Shown here one piece after another: positions 43,612 to 52,138 of a stretch of DNA of 64,000 nt; within the stretch, counting starts at the first letter, position 1, and each line of letters starts with the position of its first letter. The notes below the pieces were generated by a model. It had not been told where the DNA came from, searched no databases, and saw only the letters and a program-made list of their open reading frames with translations. The stretch spans positions 186,001-250,000 of the forward strand of contig JBPWQW010000002.1 in the NCBI GenBank assembly GCA_051814705.1, in the 5' to 3' direction. This DNA comes from Geojedonia sp051814705. Its GTDB lineage: Bacteria; Bacteroidota; Bacteroidia; Flavobacteriales; Flavobacteriaceae. Position numbers and translations under genes: made by a program.

Positions 43612-44463
43612 TTTTTCTTTAAATAGTCCATTCTTAATAAAATATATTAGATGTTCTTTTTTTAGTTTTCTATAATATTCCACGGAACCTTCTAAAACTT
43701 TTAAATTATTGGAAACTACATAGTTTTGAGATTCTTCTATGATTGCTGCATTGTAAGGAAGAAACATTTGTAAGTCGAATGATTGTAATTCTTTTTTTGA
43801 TGATGATAGAATTCTTTTTGAAGTCAAAGCGATGAAGTAATCATCTTCCACTAAATCAGTAAATTTTCCTAAACGATTTCTAAAAACAAAAGGATAATCT
43901 CCTAAAACGAAAATGTCTTTTCCAAATTCTGTGATTTTAGGATAAATTCTATTTGGTTTTGTTGGACTATCTTTCATTTGGTCAATTGTTTCTTGATATA
44001 ATTTTGACCTTAACATTTTATTCCAACCTTCATCATTCCTTAACGTCTCTGAATCTATTCCTTCTGTGTAGAGTTCCGCACGTTGAATTAAATCTTTAGC
44101 TGCAAAATCAGTTTTAGGAATTCTCCAAAACAGGTTGATTATAAAGAATTGTAATTGTGCAATATTGTCATCTGTGAAAATATCAAAATTTAATTGTGCT
44201 GTTTGGAGGTCTTGAATAAATTTTGAAGACTCATTATCTAATTTTTGAAACCATAAATCTTCAAGTATTGACGTTGATTTTGTTTCGTCAATTTTTATAG
44301 TATTTCTGAAATTTTCAAAAAAAATGCTTTTGGGGCTTCTTTGTTTACTTAATATGATATCCTTTTTTTTATCATAAATATGAAGCAAATTATTTTCATC
44401 GACAAAACCCTTTATTAAAAATTTTGGAATATAATGATGTCTACTGGATTCGTTATTTTTCAA
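43609..44463 (-). CDS. DUF4238 domain protein
   Basis: A 284-residue soluble protein whose start 'RHHYIPKFLIKGFVDENNLL' is the DUF4238 signature; 'YPFVFRN' and 'MFLPYNAAI' further on also fit. The family is common in accessory regions and defence-like contexts with unknown activity. The frame opens with TTG at 44463, after AGAAAAAG; no ATG is available upstream in frame. Its stop codon lies in the variable arm of element E1. It is the middle cassette of the array. Confidence 0.8.
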   Translation of the reverse strand: MKNNESSRHHYIPKFLIKGFVDENNLLHIYDKKKDIILSKQRSPKSIFFENFRNTIKIDETKSTSILEDLWFQKLDNESSKFIQDLQTAQLNFDIFTDDNIAQLQFFIINLFWRIPKTDFAAKDLIQRAELYTEGIDSETLRNDEGWNKMLRSKLYQETIDQMKDSPTKPNRIYPKITEFGKDIFVLGDYPFVFRNRLGKFTDLVEDDYFIALTSKRILSSSKKELQSFDLQMFLPYNAAIIEESQNYVVSNNLKVLEGSVEYYRKLKKEHLIYFIKNGLFKEK

Positions 44464-44470
44464 CTTTTTC

Positions 44471-44614
44471 TAATTGCACACAACGTTTATGTATAAGAAT
44501 AGTGCGGTTTTGAGTGCGAGGATTTTCCTTCGGAAAATCAGAAGCTAGCAAAACTGCACTAACCTTTGATTAAACACTAAACTACGCATTATTTTTATAC
44601 GGTGTTGGCAACTG
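44471..44614. repeat. Cassette boundary element E2 between DUF4238 and the hypothetical gene
   Basis: Its left part TTGCACACAACGTTTATGTA then TAAGAATAGTGCG is the 5' end of the DUF4238 cassette. Its right part CGCATTATTTTTATACGGTG then TTGGCAACTG is the 3' end of the next cassette. TATAAGAATAGTGCG and CGCATTATTTTTATA pair at 13 of 15 positions, so the element folds on itself. The inner block has GTGCGAGGATTTTC and GGAAAATCAGAAGC, as in E1. The arm GTTGGCAAC pairs perfectly with GTTGCCAAC at 45167-45175 across the next gene. Confidence 0.65.
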
Positions 44615-45151
44615 TATTTTTTTATAAATTATTAATTCAATCGTTTTGTTATAAGTTCTATCTTTTAATGAAATCAGCGTTTTGGTTCCATTATTTTCCA
44701 TTTTCACAATATTGTCAAAAGTCGGAAGTTTATAAATAGTTCTAAAAGGATGTACATTTTCTTTAGGACAAATTATAATCGGTTGTTCCATTTGAGTAAA
44801 AAACTGATGTATATTTCCAGATTCAGGTGAATGAAATGGGAAAATCACTAACATTTGATTTTTCACAACTATAAATCCGTTATTAATTCTTTCGGTAACG
44901 TTTATTTCCTCAATTTTACTTGCTTTCTCAAAGAATCCCATCTTTTCAATACTTAAACTTATTCGAGTTTTTTCGCCCAAATTCCTTTCGGTCAATTCAA
45001 GTTGGTTTAATACTTTAATCCATTTTTTATGTATTCTGTAATTCATTCCAACAGTAATCGGAAAGAAAATGAAATTCCAAATCCGAGCAGCAAAGTGTTT
45101 ATTCTTTAGCCTGTCTCTATATTCTGAAGTGATGAATTTTCTAAAGCGCAA
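44582..45151 (-). CDS. Hypothetical cassette protein
   Basis: A 189-residue protein with no recognised domain. A basic N-terminus and one moderately hydrophobic stretch (about 20-37, 'FAARIWNFIFFPITVGMNY') suggest possible membrane association, followed by a beta-rich region ('INNGFIVVKNQMLVIFPFHS'). The frame opens with TTG at 45151, a weak start; the first internal Met is near residue 35. The last dozen codons, from 'QLPTPYKNNA', are read from the repeat element E2, so the C-terminus is encoded by the cassette boundary. No function can be given. Confidence 0.55.
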   Translation of the reverse strand: MRFRKFITSEYRDRLKNKHFAARIWNFIFFPITVGMNYRIHKKWIKVLNQLELTERNLGEKTRISLSIEKMGFFEKASKIEEINVTERINNGFIVVKNQMLVIFPFHSPESGNIHQFFTQMEQPIIICPKENVHPFRTIYKLPTFDNIVKMENNGTKTLISLKDRTYNKTIELIIYKKIQLPTPYKNNA

Positions 45152-45164
45152 TGTCGTTTTTATA

Positions 45165-45190
45165 TTGTTGCCAACTCGTTATATACCCAT
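45165..45190. repeat. Right terminal element E3 of the cassette array
   Basis: TTGTTGCCAACTCGTTATAT matches the 5' cassette end pattern (CAAC-n-CG-T-TATA) and its arm pairs with GTTGGCAAC in E2. No related element is seen further right; the neighbouring DNA leads into a lipoprotein gene. Confidence 0.5.
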
Positions 45191-45279
45191 TAAAGATACA
45201 TGTTTTGGGGTTTATTAGCCGGATTATAGAAACATTTGCTTCATTTCAAACTGCTTATGATCAATACCAAATCTAAAAT

Positions 45280-45960
45280 CTACTCTTTGTTCTCAGGCAT
45301 TGGCATTAACATAATGTGCGCCCTATGGGTTCCGGGGTTCATAATCCAAGGACGGTTTGGAGCATCGGGGGATTCTGGCAAACCGGTAGATTCTGAAGTG
45401 GCCCATGGCAAATACACCACATAACGGTATTGAGCTTTTGAAACTGTGGAGGTTTCGGGATCGTATAAGGCATCTGGCCCATAGTAGGTGTGCAAAGTCG
45501 AGCCAGACCTTATGACAAGTTTTCCCGATTTAACTTCTGCTTCCCGAATATCAAAGATTTCTTTTTCGGTTTTCCCTTCTGCTCTCAGAGCTCGCCCCCT
45601 TGCCATAAAGGGCTCAAGGTCTTTTTGGTAACATGTGGCACTAAATCCGTCCTGCTTAGGGTTATCGGCCAGACAAATAAATTCATTATCCCCTTCTTTT
45701 AGTGTCACAAATTCACCAGCCATATTATAGCCAATGACTTTGCACCCCGATCGACTTGCTTTGGGAACTGCCATTAACGCAGTTGCGATTAAAGCATCGT
45801 CAGTATCAATGTGCTTTAAGGTTTGGGTGACTTCATTTGGCGTACTGTCGGTTACAGTTACCGTTTTAGAGGATTCTTGGCTTGTGTTTTTTGTTTTGTC
45901 TGCCGAATTACAAGAAACTAAAATTCCTGTAAAAACGAATACTGTAAGGATACGTTTCAT
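45280..45960 (-). CDS. Lipoprotein of unknown function
   Basis: A 226-residue protein with a signal peptide and lipobox ('FTGILVSC', Cys at residue 17), so an inner- or outer-membrane lipoprotein. The mature part has 'ALMAVPKASRSGCKVIGYN', 'NEFICLADNPKQDGFSATCY' and 'GPDALYDPETSTVSKAQYRY', with three Cys. I do not recognise the family, although the motifs look well formed and conserved. It stands alone, minus strand, right of the cassette array. Confidence 0.75.
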   Translation of the reverse strand: MKRILTVFVFTGILVSCNSADKTKNTSQESSKTVTVTDSTPNEVTQTLKHIDTDDALIATALMAVPKASRSGCKVIGYNMAGEFVTLKEGDNEFICLADNPKQDGFSATCYQKDLEPFMARGRALRAEGKTEKEIFDIREAEVKSGKLVIRSGSTLHTYYGPDALYDPETSTVSKAQYRYVVYLPWATSESTGLPESPDAPNRPWIMNPGTHRAHIMLMPMPENKE

Positions 45961-46017
45961 AATCAGTTTTTATTTAAATTAAAATCACACATTTACTAAG
46001 GTCTAGATATAAATTAA

Positions 46018-46944
46018 TTATTCTATCAAAAGACTATATACCCATCTACTTAATCCAAAAAACACTAATATTATTCCTTCTGTTCTTGTAATTTTCCATC
46101 CAGTTCGCATAAAAACAAGAGCTAATAGTACCATAAAAGATAGTAAAATTAAATCAATTCGAGCGCCAATATCAACATGTAAATTTTTCATCATTGATGC
46201 AACACCTAACACGCCAAACATATTAAAGATATCACTTCCAATTAGATTCCCAACAGAAATGCCATGCTTACCACGAAACGCTGCGACTATCGACGTAGCT
46301 AATTCAGGTGCGGAAGTTCCAGCAGCCACAATTGTTACCCCAATGATCCAATCTGAAACCCCCATGGAACGTGCAAGAGCGCTTGCGGAATCTACCAGAA
46401 AATGAGAGCTGACAACAACTAAAACTAAACCAAGAATTAAAACAAACGGGTCGGACCATTTGTATAAGCCGACACTTTCGTCATGCTCAATGGTTTCTTT
46501 TTTGAATAACAGGATACTAATATAAAGGATTAAAAGAGAAAATAAAACGACTCCCTCAAATCTATTAAGTTCTAAATCCCACAAGAATACTATCAATAAT
46601 AAGGTTCCAAATAGTAATGTCCCTCCGTCTCTAAAAACAATTTTTTTACTAGTTGAAAGACTTTTAATTATAGCGGTTCCTCCTAAAATAAAGCCCAAAT
46701 TAAAAATATTTGAACCTACGATATTTCCAACAGAAATATCAGTCTGACCTTTAATGGCAGAAATGATGGTTACAGCAAATTCAGGAGCCGAAGTACCAAT
46801 TGCCACGATTGTTAACCCTATTACAAGTTCAGATATTCCAATTTTATGGGCAATTCTAACGGCAGAGTCTACTAACAACATCGCGCCTTTTAATATTAAT
46901 AAAATGGACACTATAACAATTGCTACATCCGTAATTACATCCAT
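46018..46944 (-). CDS. CaCA family calcium/sodium antiporter (YrbG-like)
   Basis: A 308-residue membrane protein with ten segments in two inverted halves. Each half has the alpha-repeat motif of the exchanger family: 'GLTIVAIGTSAPEFAVTII' with 'VGNIVGSNIFNLGF', and 'GVTIVAAGTSAPELATSIV' with 'VGNLIGSDIFNMFG'. The GTSAPE acidic residues bind the ion. It exports Ca2+ in exchange for Na+ or H+; ion choice is inferred from the family. It stands alone, minus strand, divergent from the FTR1 gene. Confidence 0.93.
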   Translation of the reverse strand: MDVITDVAIVIVSILLILKGAMLLVDSAVRIAHKIGISELVIGLTIVAIGTSAPEFAVTIISAIKGQTDISVGNIVGSNIFNLGFILGGTAIIKSLSTSKKIVFRDGGTLLFGTLLLIVFLWDLELNRFEGVVLFSLLILYISILLFKKETIEHDESVGLYKWSDPFVLILGLVLVVVSSHFLVDSASALARSMGVSDWIIGVTIVAAGTSAPELATSIVAAFRGKHGISVGNLIGSDIFNMFGVLGVASMMKNLHVDIGARIDLILLSFMVLLALVFMRTGWKITRTEGIILVFFGLSRWVYSLLIE

Positions 46945-47304
46945 ATTCGTTATTATTTTAGAATGGAATCTAGCTATTTAGATATGTACTAATATATGCA
47001 TTATTTCCAATTGTTTATTGGGAAAACAGGAGCATTAGTTTTGCTTTATTTCTTATACCTCTTCATGAATCTCCCATACCTTTCAGGGAAAAGTACTGAA
47101 CACACTGAATTTAAAATAAGGACACAAGTTCCTTTCAAAAACAACAAAGTACATACCGTTAAAGGCGGTAGATAGAACCAGAACATTATAGGATTTTGTT
47201 TTCGGAAATGGAGTCTGTTAAAAAAAAAATAAGGTTTTTACTATGGGTTTACAGAAAACAAGTATCTTTGTTTAGAATAATTCTAAATAAGAAATTACAC
47301 CCAA
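46945..47304. other. Intergenic region upstream of the cytochrome-FTR1 gene
   Basis: A 360-base divergent intergenic region. Its right end holds the promoter and palindrome at 47263-47287. A 36-codon plus-strand frame (47065-47175) has no ribosome site or recognisable content. A poly-A tract lies at 47220-47229. Nothing else is supported. Confidence 0.45.
47263..47287 (+). promoter_or_regulatory. Promoter -7 box with overlapping 17-bp operator (iron regulation?)
   Basis: TATCTTTG (47263-47270) matches the -7 consensus. TTTAGAAT-A-ATTCTAAA (47271-47287) follows at once: a perfect 17-bp palindrome covering the expected start site. A metal-dependent repressor (Fur with 7-1-7 symmetry, or DtxR type) binding here would block transcription of the iron permease. 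The regulator is not identified. Confidence 0.6.
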
Positions 47305-49257
47305 ATGATAATCAGTAAGCTAAACTATATATTTGCTTTTTTAAGCATATTAATCACTCTGCATCCTCATAAAATTTCTGCAGAAAATGATAATAACAGA
47401 GACATTCAAACCATCATCCATTTACTGGATTACATTTCCAAGGATTATCCGTTGGTGATAAAAGACGGTTTCGTATTGAATGAAAAAGAATATGCCGAAA
47501 TGCAGGAATTTAGTAAAACCGTATACGACATAGCCTATAAAATTGCATTGCCAACCGAAGAACGCGACCGAGTACTATCCAATTTATTAAACTTACAAAA
47601 GCTGGTAGAGAATAAAGAAGGGTTTTTAAAAATAGACGCCATCACTAAATTTGTAAAGCATGAAATCATAAAAAGCACAGGTTATAAAACCGCGCCTACC
47701 CTTTGGCCTGATTCTAATAATGGGCAAAACTTATTTACCCAAAATTGCATACAATGCCATGGTGCGCAAGGTGATGGAACTGGAAAATTGGCTGTTGGCT
47801 TAAACCCAATTCCAACTAATTTCTTAAAGGATTCCTTAATGGAAAACGTATCGCCATTTCAGGAATATAATACCATTAGACTTGGTGTAAAAGGTACAGC
47901 GATGCCAAGTTTTCCAAAATTTACTGATAAAGAAATTTGGGATTTGGCTTTTTATATTAAATCGCTGCGATTCAAAAAAAAGGAGGCATTAGATAGCATC
48001 GCCTATACATTATTGCTTGATGAGGCCAATTTAGATGTGTCCTTAGAGGATGTTGCGACGCTTTCTGACACACAATTAATGGAGAAGCTGAGTCTGTCTT
48101 CTGAGGGGAATAGGGCTAAAAAGAAATTAAATGCGCTACGAGTGTTTTCCCCAACAGAAAATTCATCCGATAATTCCTTAAAAATTGCAACCAAATATCT
48201 AGTTAGCGCGTTAAACGACTATAAAGATGGTGAACAAAAATCTGCTCGTCAGTATGCATTGGCGGCCTATCTGGAGGGTGTTGAGCCCATAGAAGCCAGA
48301 TTAAAAACCTATGCGCCTGCATTTTCTTCAAAACTTGAACAACAGATGTTGCGAGTGCGACAAACCATAGAGCAAAACGAAACTATTTCTGATGTAGAAA
48401 AGGAGATTAACAGTGCTCTCACACTTATTGTTGAAGCTAACCAAGTCATGGAAAGTAATAGTTTAAGCTATTGGCTAACATTTATATTGGCAGCATCTAT
48501 TTTGTTACGGGAAGGCCTAGAGGCTTTTTTAATAATTGTTTTAATTCTTGCACTTATCCAGACTTCGGGAGTAAAACGAGCGAAAATATGGATTCATAGC
48601 GGATGGATTACTGCTGTTGCCATGGGAGTTGCAGGCTGGTTTTTTTCTGGTTGGTTAATAGATATTGGTGGCCAAAACCGTGAGATTATGGAGGGTCTTA
48701 TTTCATTATTTGCTGTTATAATATTATCGTTTGTTGGGTTTTGGCTCCATAACAATTCTCATGCAAAAAAATGGAAGGTATTTGTGGAAGAAAAAATTGG
48801 AAAGCAACTTCAAAAAGAAAAAATGTATGGTTTGGCCTTTTTTTCGTTTGTGGTCGTTTTTAGAGAAGCATTCGAATCTGTATTATTTTTGCAGGCCATA
48901 AATATCGAAACTATACCTTTAAACAAATCGGCTATAGGATTTGGGGTGCTTGCGGCATTTGGACTCATCGCTTTATTGGGATTCTTGCTCCTGCGATACT
49001 CAAAAAAAATACCAGTACGTCAATTATTCCACTACTCGTCTTGGGGAATTTCATTTTTGGCGGTAATCCTTCTGGGGAAAGGAATTCACTCCATTCAGGA
49101 GTCTGGTTGGATTTCCATAACAGAATCTCCATTTTTTGTTCATATAGATTGGTTGGGCATATATCCAACGCTTGAAACAACGGTTTTACAACTGATATTG
49201 TTTGGCACCTTGTTGGCTTTGTATTATTTAGGAAGCCATAGGTTGAAGTTACATTAA
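47305..49257 (+). CDS. Cytochrome c-FTR1 iron permease fusion
   Basis: A 650-residue membrane protein. A signal peptide (about 1-26) and a helical region lead to a cytochrome c domain (about 135-225) with the haem site C148-I-Q-C-H152 and a distal 'AMPSFPKF' Met. The FTR1 permease occupies about 395-645 with seven membrane segments and both iron motifs, R402-E-G-L-E406 and R520-E-A-F-E524. FTR1 permeases take up Fe(III) after oxidation of Fe(II); the haem domain could take the oxidation or electron-transfer role here. Such fusions occur in Bacteroidota. The palindrome at the promoter fits iron control. Confidence 0.9.
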   Translation: MIISKLNYIFAFLSILITLHPHKISAENDNNRDIQTIIHLLDYISKDYPLVIKDGFVLNEKEYAEMQEFSKTVYDIAYKIALPTEERDRVLSNLLNLQKLVENKEGFLKIDAITKFVKHEIIKSTGYKTAPTLWPDSNNGQNLFTQNCIQCHGAQGDGTGKLAVGLNPIPTNFLKDSLMENVSPFQEYNTIRLGVKGTAMPSFPKFTDKEIWDLAFYIKSLRFKKKEALDSIAYTLLLDEANLDVSLEDVATLSDTQLMEKLSLSSEGNRAKKKLNALRVFSPTENSSDNSLKIATKYLVSALNDYKDGEQKSARQYALAAYLEGVEPIEARLKTYAPAFSSKLEQQMLRVRQTIEQNETISDVEKEINSALTLIVEANQVMESNSLSYWLTFILAASILLREGLEAFLIIVLILALIQTSGVKRAKIWIHSGWITAVAMGVAGWFFSGWLIDIGGQNREIMEGLISLFAVIILSFVGFWLHNNSHAKKWKVFVEEKIGKQLQKEKMYGLAFFSFVVVFREAFESVLFLQAINIETIPLNKSAIGFGVLAAFGLIALLGFLLLRYSKKIPVRQLFHYSSWGISFLAVILLGKGIHSIQESGWISITESPFFVHIDWLGIYPTLETTVLQLILFGTLLALYYLGSHRLKLH

Positions 49258-49543
49258 AATTTCGATAAAAATTAAATCGCTAAAAAAATTAAACATAGCA
49301 GAATGGGCGATACAAGATTAAATCCTGCTTCAGGTTTTTTAGATAGACTTTTGTTGCATTAGTGGTTAAAGTCTTATTGTCTTTTTGAAGCCTTTATACA
49401 CTTTCAATAGGGCTGTAAAGAGGTCTGTGATAAACGTACTGCCAGATTGTTTCTAGAATCGCATTGGGAAGAAGCACATTAAATTAGCGAATTATTATTT
49501 GATTACCATAAACCATCAGAATAATGAGCCTTGAGAATGGGTG

Positions 49544-50854
49544 TTATTTTGTAACCGTAATGGGTGAAAGCTTTTCAGAAGCTGATGACTTTTCTACATT
49601 GCAAGTCTCTTTATTTTGAGTAAGAATCAACCGAAGCGACGAGTCTTTTGTAATATAAACCCAAGCCCAATTGATAAAAATTAATAATTTATTTCTGGTA
49701 CTTAAAATAAGCATTAGGTGTAAAAACATCCATATTAGCCAAGCAAAATAGCCTTTAAAAGTTAAAAATGGAAGATCAACCACAGCTTTGTTTTTGCCAA
49801 CCGTTGCCATAGCACCAAGATCTTTATATTCATATTCAGTTAGGGCTTTCCCTTGAAGCATGCGCTTAAAATTTTTCGCTAGATTCTTTCCTTGGTTTAC
49901 CGCAACGTTTGCTAATTGAGGATGTCCTTTTGGGTATTTTTGGGTCTCCATATAGGCGATATCGCCAATTGCAAAAATATTTTTAGTTCCAATAACCTTA
50001 TTTGTTCTGTTCACTTTTAACCGATTACCAAAGGATTTGGCTTCATCAGGTAATCCAGAAATGGTGTTGCCAATAACACCTGCAGCCCAAATAACTGTTT
50101 TGGTATGTATTGAATCGCCGTTGTTTAATTTAAGAATATTCCCGTCATAACCCGTCACAAATGATTCTCCAAGTATGTTTACTCCCATTTGTCCGAGATA
50201 TTTTCGGGAGGCTATTTTGGCGTTATCACTCATGTTATTTAAGGTGTATTTAGTCCCCTCCACCAAAGTAATTGTGAATTTTGTAAAATCAATTTTAGGA
50301 TAATCCTTAGGTAAGATGTTATTTTTAATTTCAGCGAATGCACCTGCCAACTCTACACCCGTAGGCCCTGCACCAACTATCACCAAGTTTAATAAACTTT
50401 CCTTTTCACCTTCTTTTGCCGAGATAATGTTTTCGAAGGTTTGCAAAATGTGGTTTCGTATTTTAATGGCATCGTAAGTTGTTTTCAGTGTAAAAGAATG
50501 TTCGCAAATATCATTATTGCCAAAAAAATTTGTTTTACAACCAATTGCTATAACTAAAGAATCGTAACCAAATTCACCAATAGTTGTATTTATTGTATTA
50601 TTTTTTTTATCGATATTTAGGACTTCTGTCAACCTGATTTGTACATTTTTTTCATTTTTAAAAATATGTCGGAATGGAAAAGATATGTTTGAGGGTTCAA
50701 TTTGCGAAGTGGCAACTTGATAAAATAGGGGTTGAAACTGATGGTGATTAATTTTATCAATTAATAGCACATCAAAGAGGTTTTTATCCAAATTTCTCGC
50801 AAGTTGAATGCCTGCAAACCCACCACCCACTATAATTATTTTTTTCTTATTCAT
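49544..50854 (-). CDS. Type II NADH dehydrogenase-like FAD oxidoreductase
   Basis: A 436-residue flavoprotein with two nucleotide-binding folds: FAD at 'IIVGGGFAGIQLARNL' (5-20) and NAD(P) at 'LVIVGAGPTGVELAGAFAEI' (about 160-180). 'IFAIGDIAYME' near 300 is the second FAD contact. Two hydrophobic segments near 365-405 fit the membrane-associated end of NDH-2. NDH-2 passes electrons from NADH to quinone without pumping protons. It is preceded by an SDR and an AhpD-like gene on the same strand, with gaps of 20-60 bases. Confidence 0.9.
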   Translation of the reverse strand: MNKKKIIIVGGGFAGIQLARNLDKNLFDVLLIDKINHHQFQPLFYQVATSQIEPSNISFPFRHIFKNEKNVQIRLTEVLNIDKKNNTINTTIGEFGYDSLVIAIGCKTNFFGNNDICEHSFTLKTTYDAIKIRNHILQTFENIISAKEGEKESLLNLVIVGAGPTGVELAGAFAEIKNNILPKDYPKIDFTKFTITLVEGTKYTLNNMSDNAKIASRKYLGQMGVNILGESFVTGYDGNILKLNNGDSIHTKTVIWAAGVIGNTISGLPDEAKSFGNRLKVNRTNKVIGTKNIFAIGDIAYMETQKYPKGHPQLANVAVNQGKNLAKNFKRMLQGKALTEYEYKDLGAMATVGKNKAVVDLPFLTFKGYFAWLIWMFLHLMLILSTRNKLLIFINWAWVYITKDSSLRLILTQNKETCNVEKSSASEKLSPITVTK

Positions 50855-50914
50855 GTGTAGAAATTAACAGTTAATTATTAAGCTTACTAATCTTTGTGTT
50901 ATTGAATTTGCTAA

Positions 50915-51625
50915 TTATTTCATTTTAGGTTGAAGCGGACGGAGCGTAATCTCGTCAATGAGCATATTGCTGGGTGTTTCTAAAACATGAATGATGAACG
51001 CAGCAATGTCCGTAGGTTGCAACATATTGCTATGAGGTTCAATGCCCGATTGTTCAAAAAAATGAGTCTCGATACTTCCTGGGTTTACACAGGTTACTTT
51101 AATATTATGGTTACGCAATTCTTTAAACAAGGCCTCACTAAACCCTTGTATGCCATATTTTGTAGCTGAATATGCAGCACTTTCTGCTATAGTGGTTTTG
51201 CCTAGTATAGAGCCGATGTTGATAATATGGCACGAAGTAGGATTCTTTTTCATAAATGGGACTATGTTCGATATAATGTAGTAAGTGCCACTTAAATTGG
51301 TATTGATCATATCGTGCCAATGTTGCAATGATAGCTCGTCTATTTTACTAAAATAACCTGCACCAGCATTATTGATGAGGACAGCAGGGAAATAAGACTC
51401 AGAAAAGATTTTTTTAACCCAAGTAGCAATGGCCTCATGATCGGCAACATCCAGATTAACTGGGATAAATGTTTTGCCCAACTGCTTTTGAAGCGTATTG
51501 AGCTTTTCTAAATTGCGAGCAAGACCGTAAACAGTTGCTCCTTTCGCCACCAAAGCACTTGCCAGCGAAGCTCCTAATCCACTACTGGCGCCTGTTACTA
51601 CGGCAATCTTACCTTCGATTTCCAT
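50915..51625 (-). CDS. Short-chain dehydrogenase/reductase
   Basis: A 236-residue classical SDR. The cofactor loop is 'TGASSGLGASLA' (12-23), 'NNAGAGYF' lies near 88, and the catalytic Ser and Tyr-Lys are in 'INIGSILGKT' and 'YSATKYG' (about 138 and 153). It would reduce or oxidise a carbonyl or alcohol with NAD(P)H; the substrate cannot be told. It lies between the AhpD-like and NDH-2 genes on the same strand. Confidence 0.92.
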   Translation of the reverse strand: MEIEGKIAVVTGASSGLGASLASALVAKGATVYGLARNLEKLNTLQKQLGKTFIPVNLDVADHEAIATWVKKIFSESYFPAVLINNAGAGYFSKIDELSLQHWHDMINTNLSGTYYIISNIVPFMKKNPTSCHIINIGSILGKTTIAESAAYSATKYGIQGFSEALFKELRNHNIKVTCVNPGSIETHFFEQSGIEPHSNMLQPTDIAAFIIHVLETPSNMLIDEITLRPLQPKMK

Positions 51626-51642
51626 TTCTTGAATATTTAATA

Positions 51643-52092
51643 TTAAGGATTATACGACCCTGGAACATTTCTAAAAGAAATGGCCAAACGATTCCAACCG
51701 TTTATGGCAATGATGGCCATGGTTAAAGTTACCAACTCCTTTTCATCAAAATGCTTGCGAACCGATTCATATAAGGCATCTGGTACATCAGTTTCTGAAA
51801 TTAAGGTTAGCGCTTCTGTCCATTCTAAAGCTGCGCGTTCACGTTCGGTATAAAAAGGTGTTTCGCGCCAAGCGCTCAAGGTATACAAGCGTTGCTCGGT
51901 TTCACCTGCTTTGCGGGCATCTTTGGTGTGCATATCCAAACAAAAAGCACATCCATTGATTTGTGAAGCTCTTGTTTTTACCAATTCATATAAGGTTTTT
52001 TCAAGTCCTGAGTTTGAAACATAGTTTTCAAGTTCCAACATCCCTTTTAAGGCATCTGGAGCAATTTGGGAATAGTTTAAGCGTTGTTTCAT
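51643..52092 (-). CDS. Carboxymuconolactone decarboxylase/AhpD-like protein
   Basis: A 149-residue helical protein with the AhpD-type motif 'INGCAFCLDMHTKDARKAGE' near residue 45: the CxxC and His are the peroxidase or proton-relay residues of the family. The end 'NGWNRLAISFR' is typical. Members reduce alkyl hydroperoxides or decarboxylate lactones; the CxxC favours a redox role. The window holds a second CxxC member at 53421, in a different operon. Confidence 0.9.
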   Translation of the reverse strand: MKQRLNYSQIAPDALKGMLELENYVSNSGLEKTLYELVKTRASQINGCAFCLDMHTKDARKAGETEQRLYTLSAWRETPFYTERERAALEWTEALTLISETDVPDALYESVRKHFDEKELVTLTMAIIAINGWNRLAISFRNVPGSYNP

Positions 52093-52138
52093 GATTTAAA
52101 TTATCGATTTAGTTCTATTTAATTTTCAATTTTTTTGT

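Noticed and set aside
47065..47175. 36-codon plus-strand frame in the gap before the FTR1 gene
   Set aside because: No ribosome site and no recognisable content; frames of this length are expected by chance.
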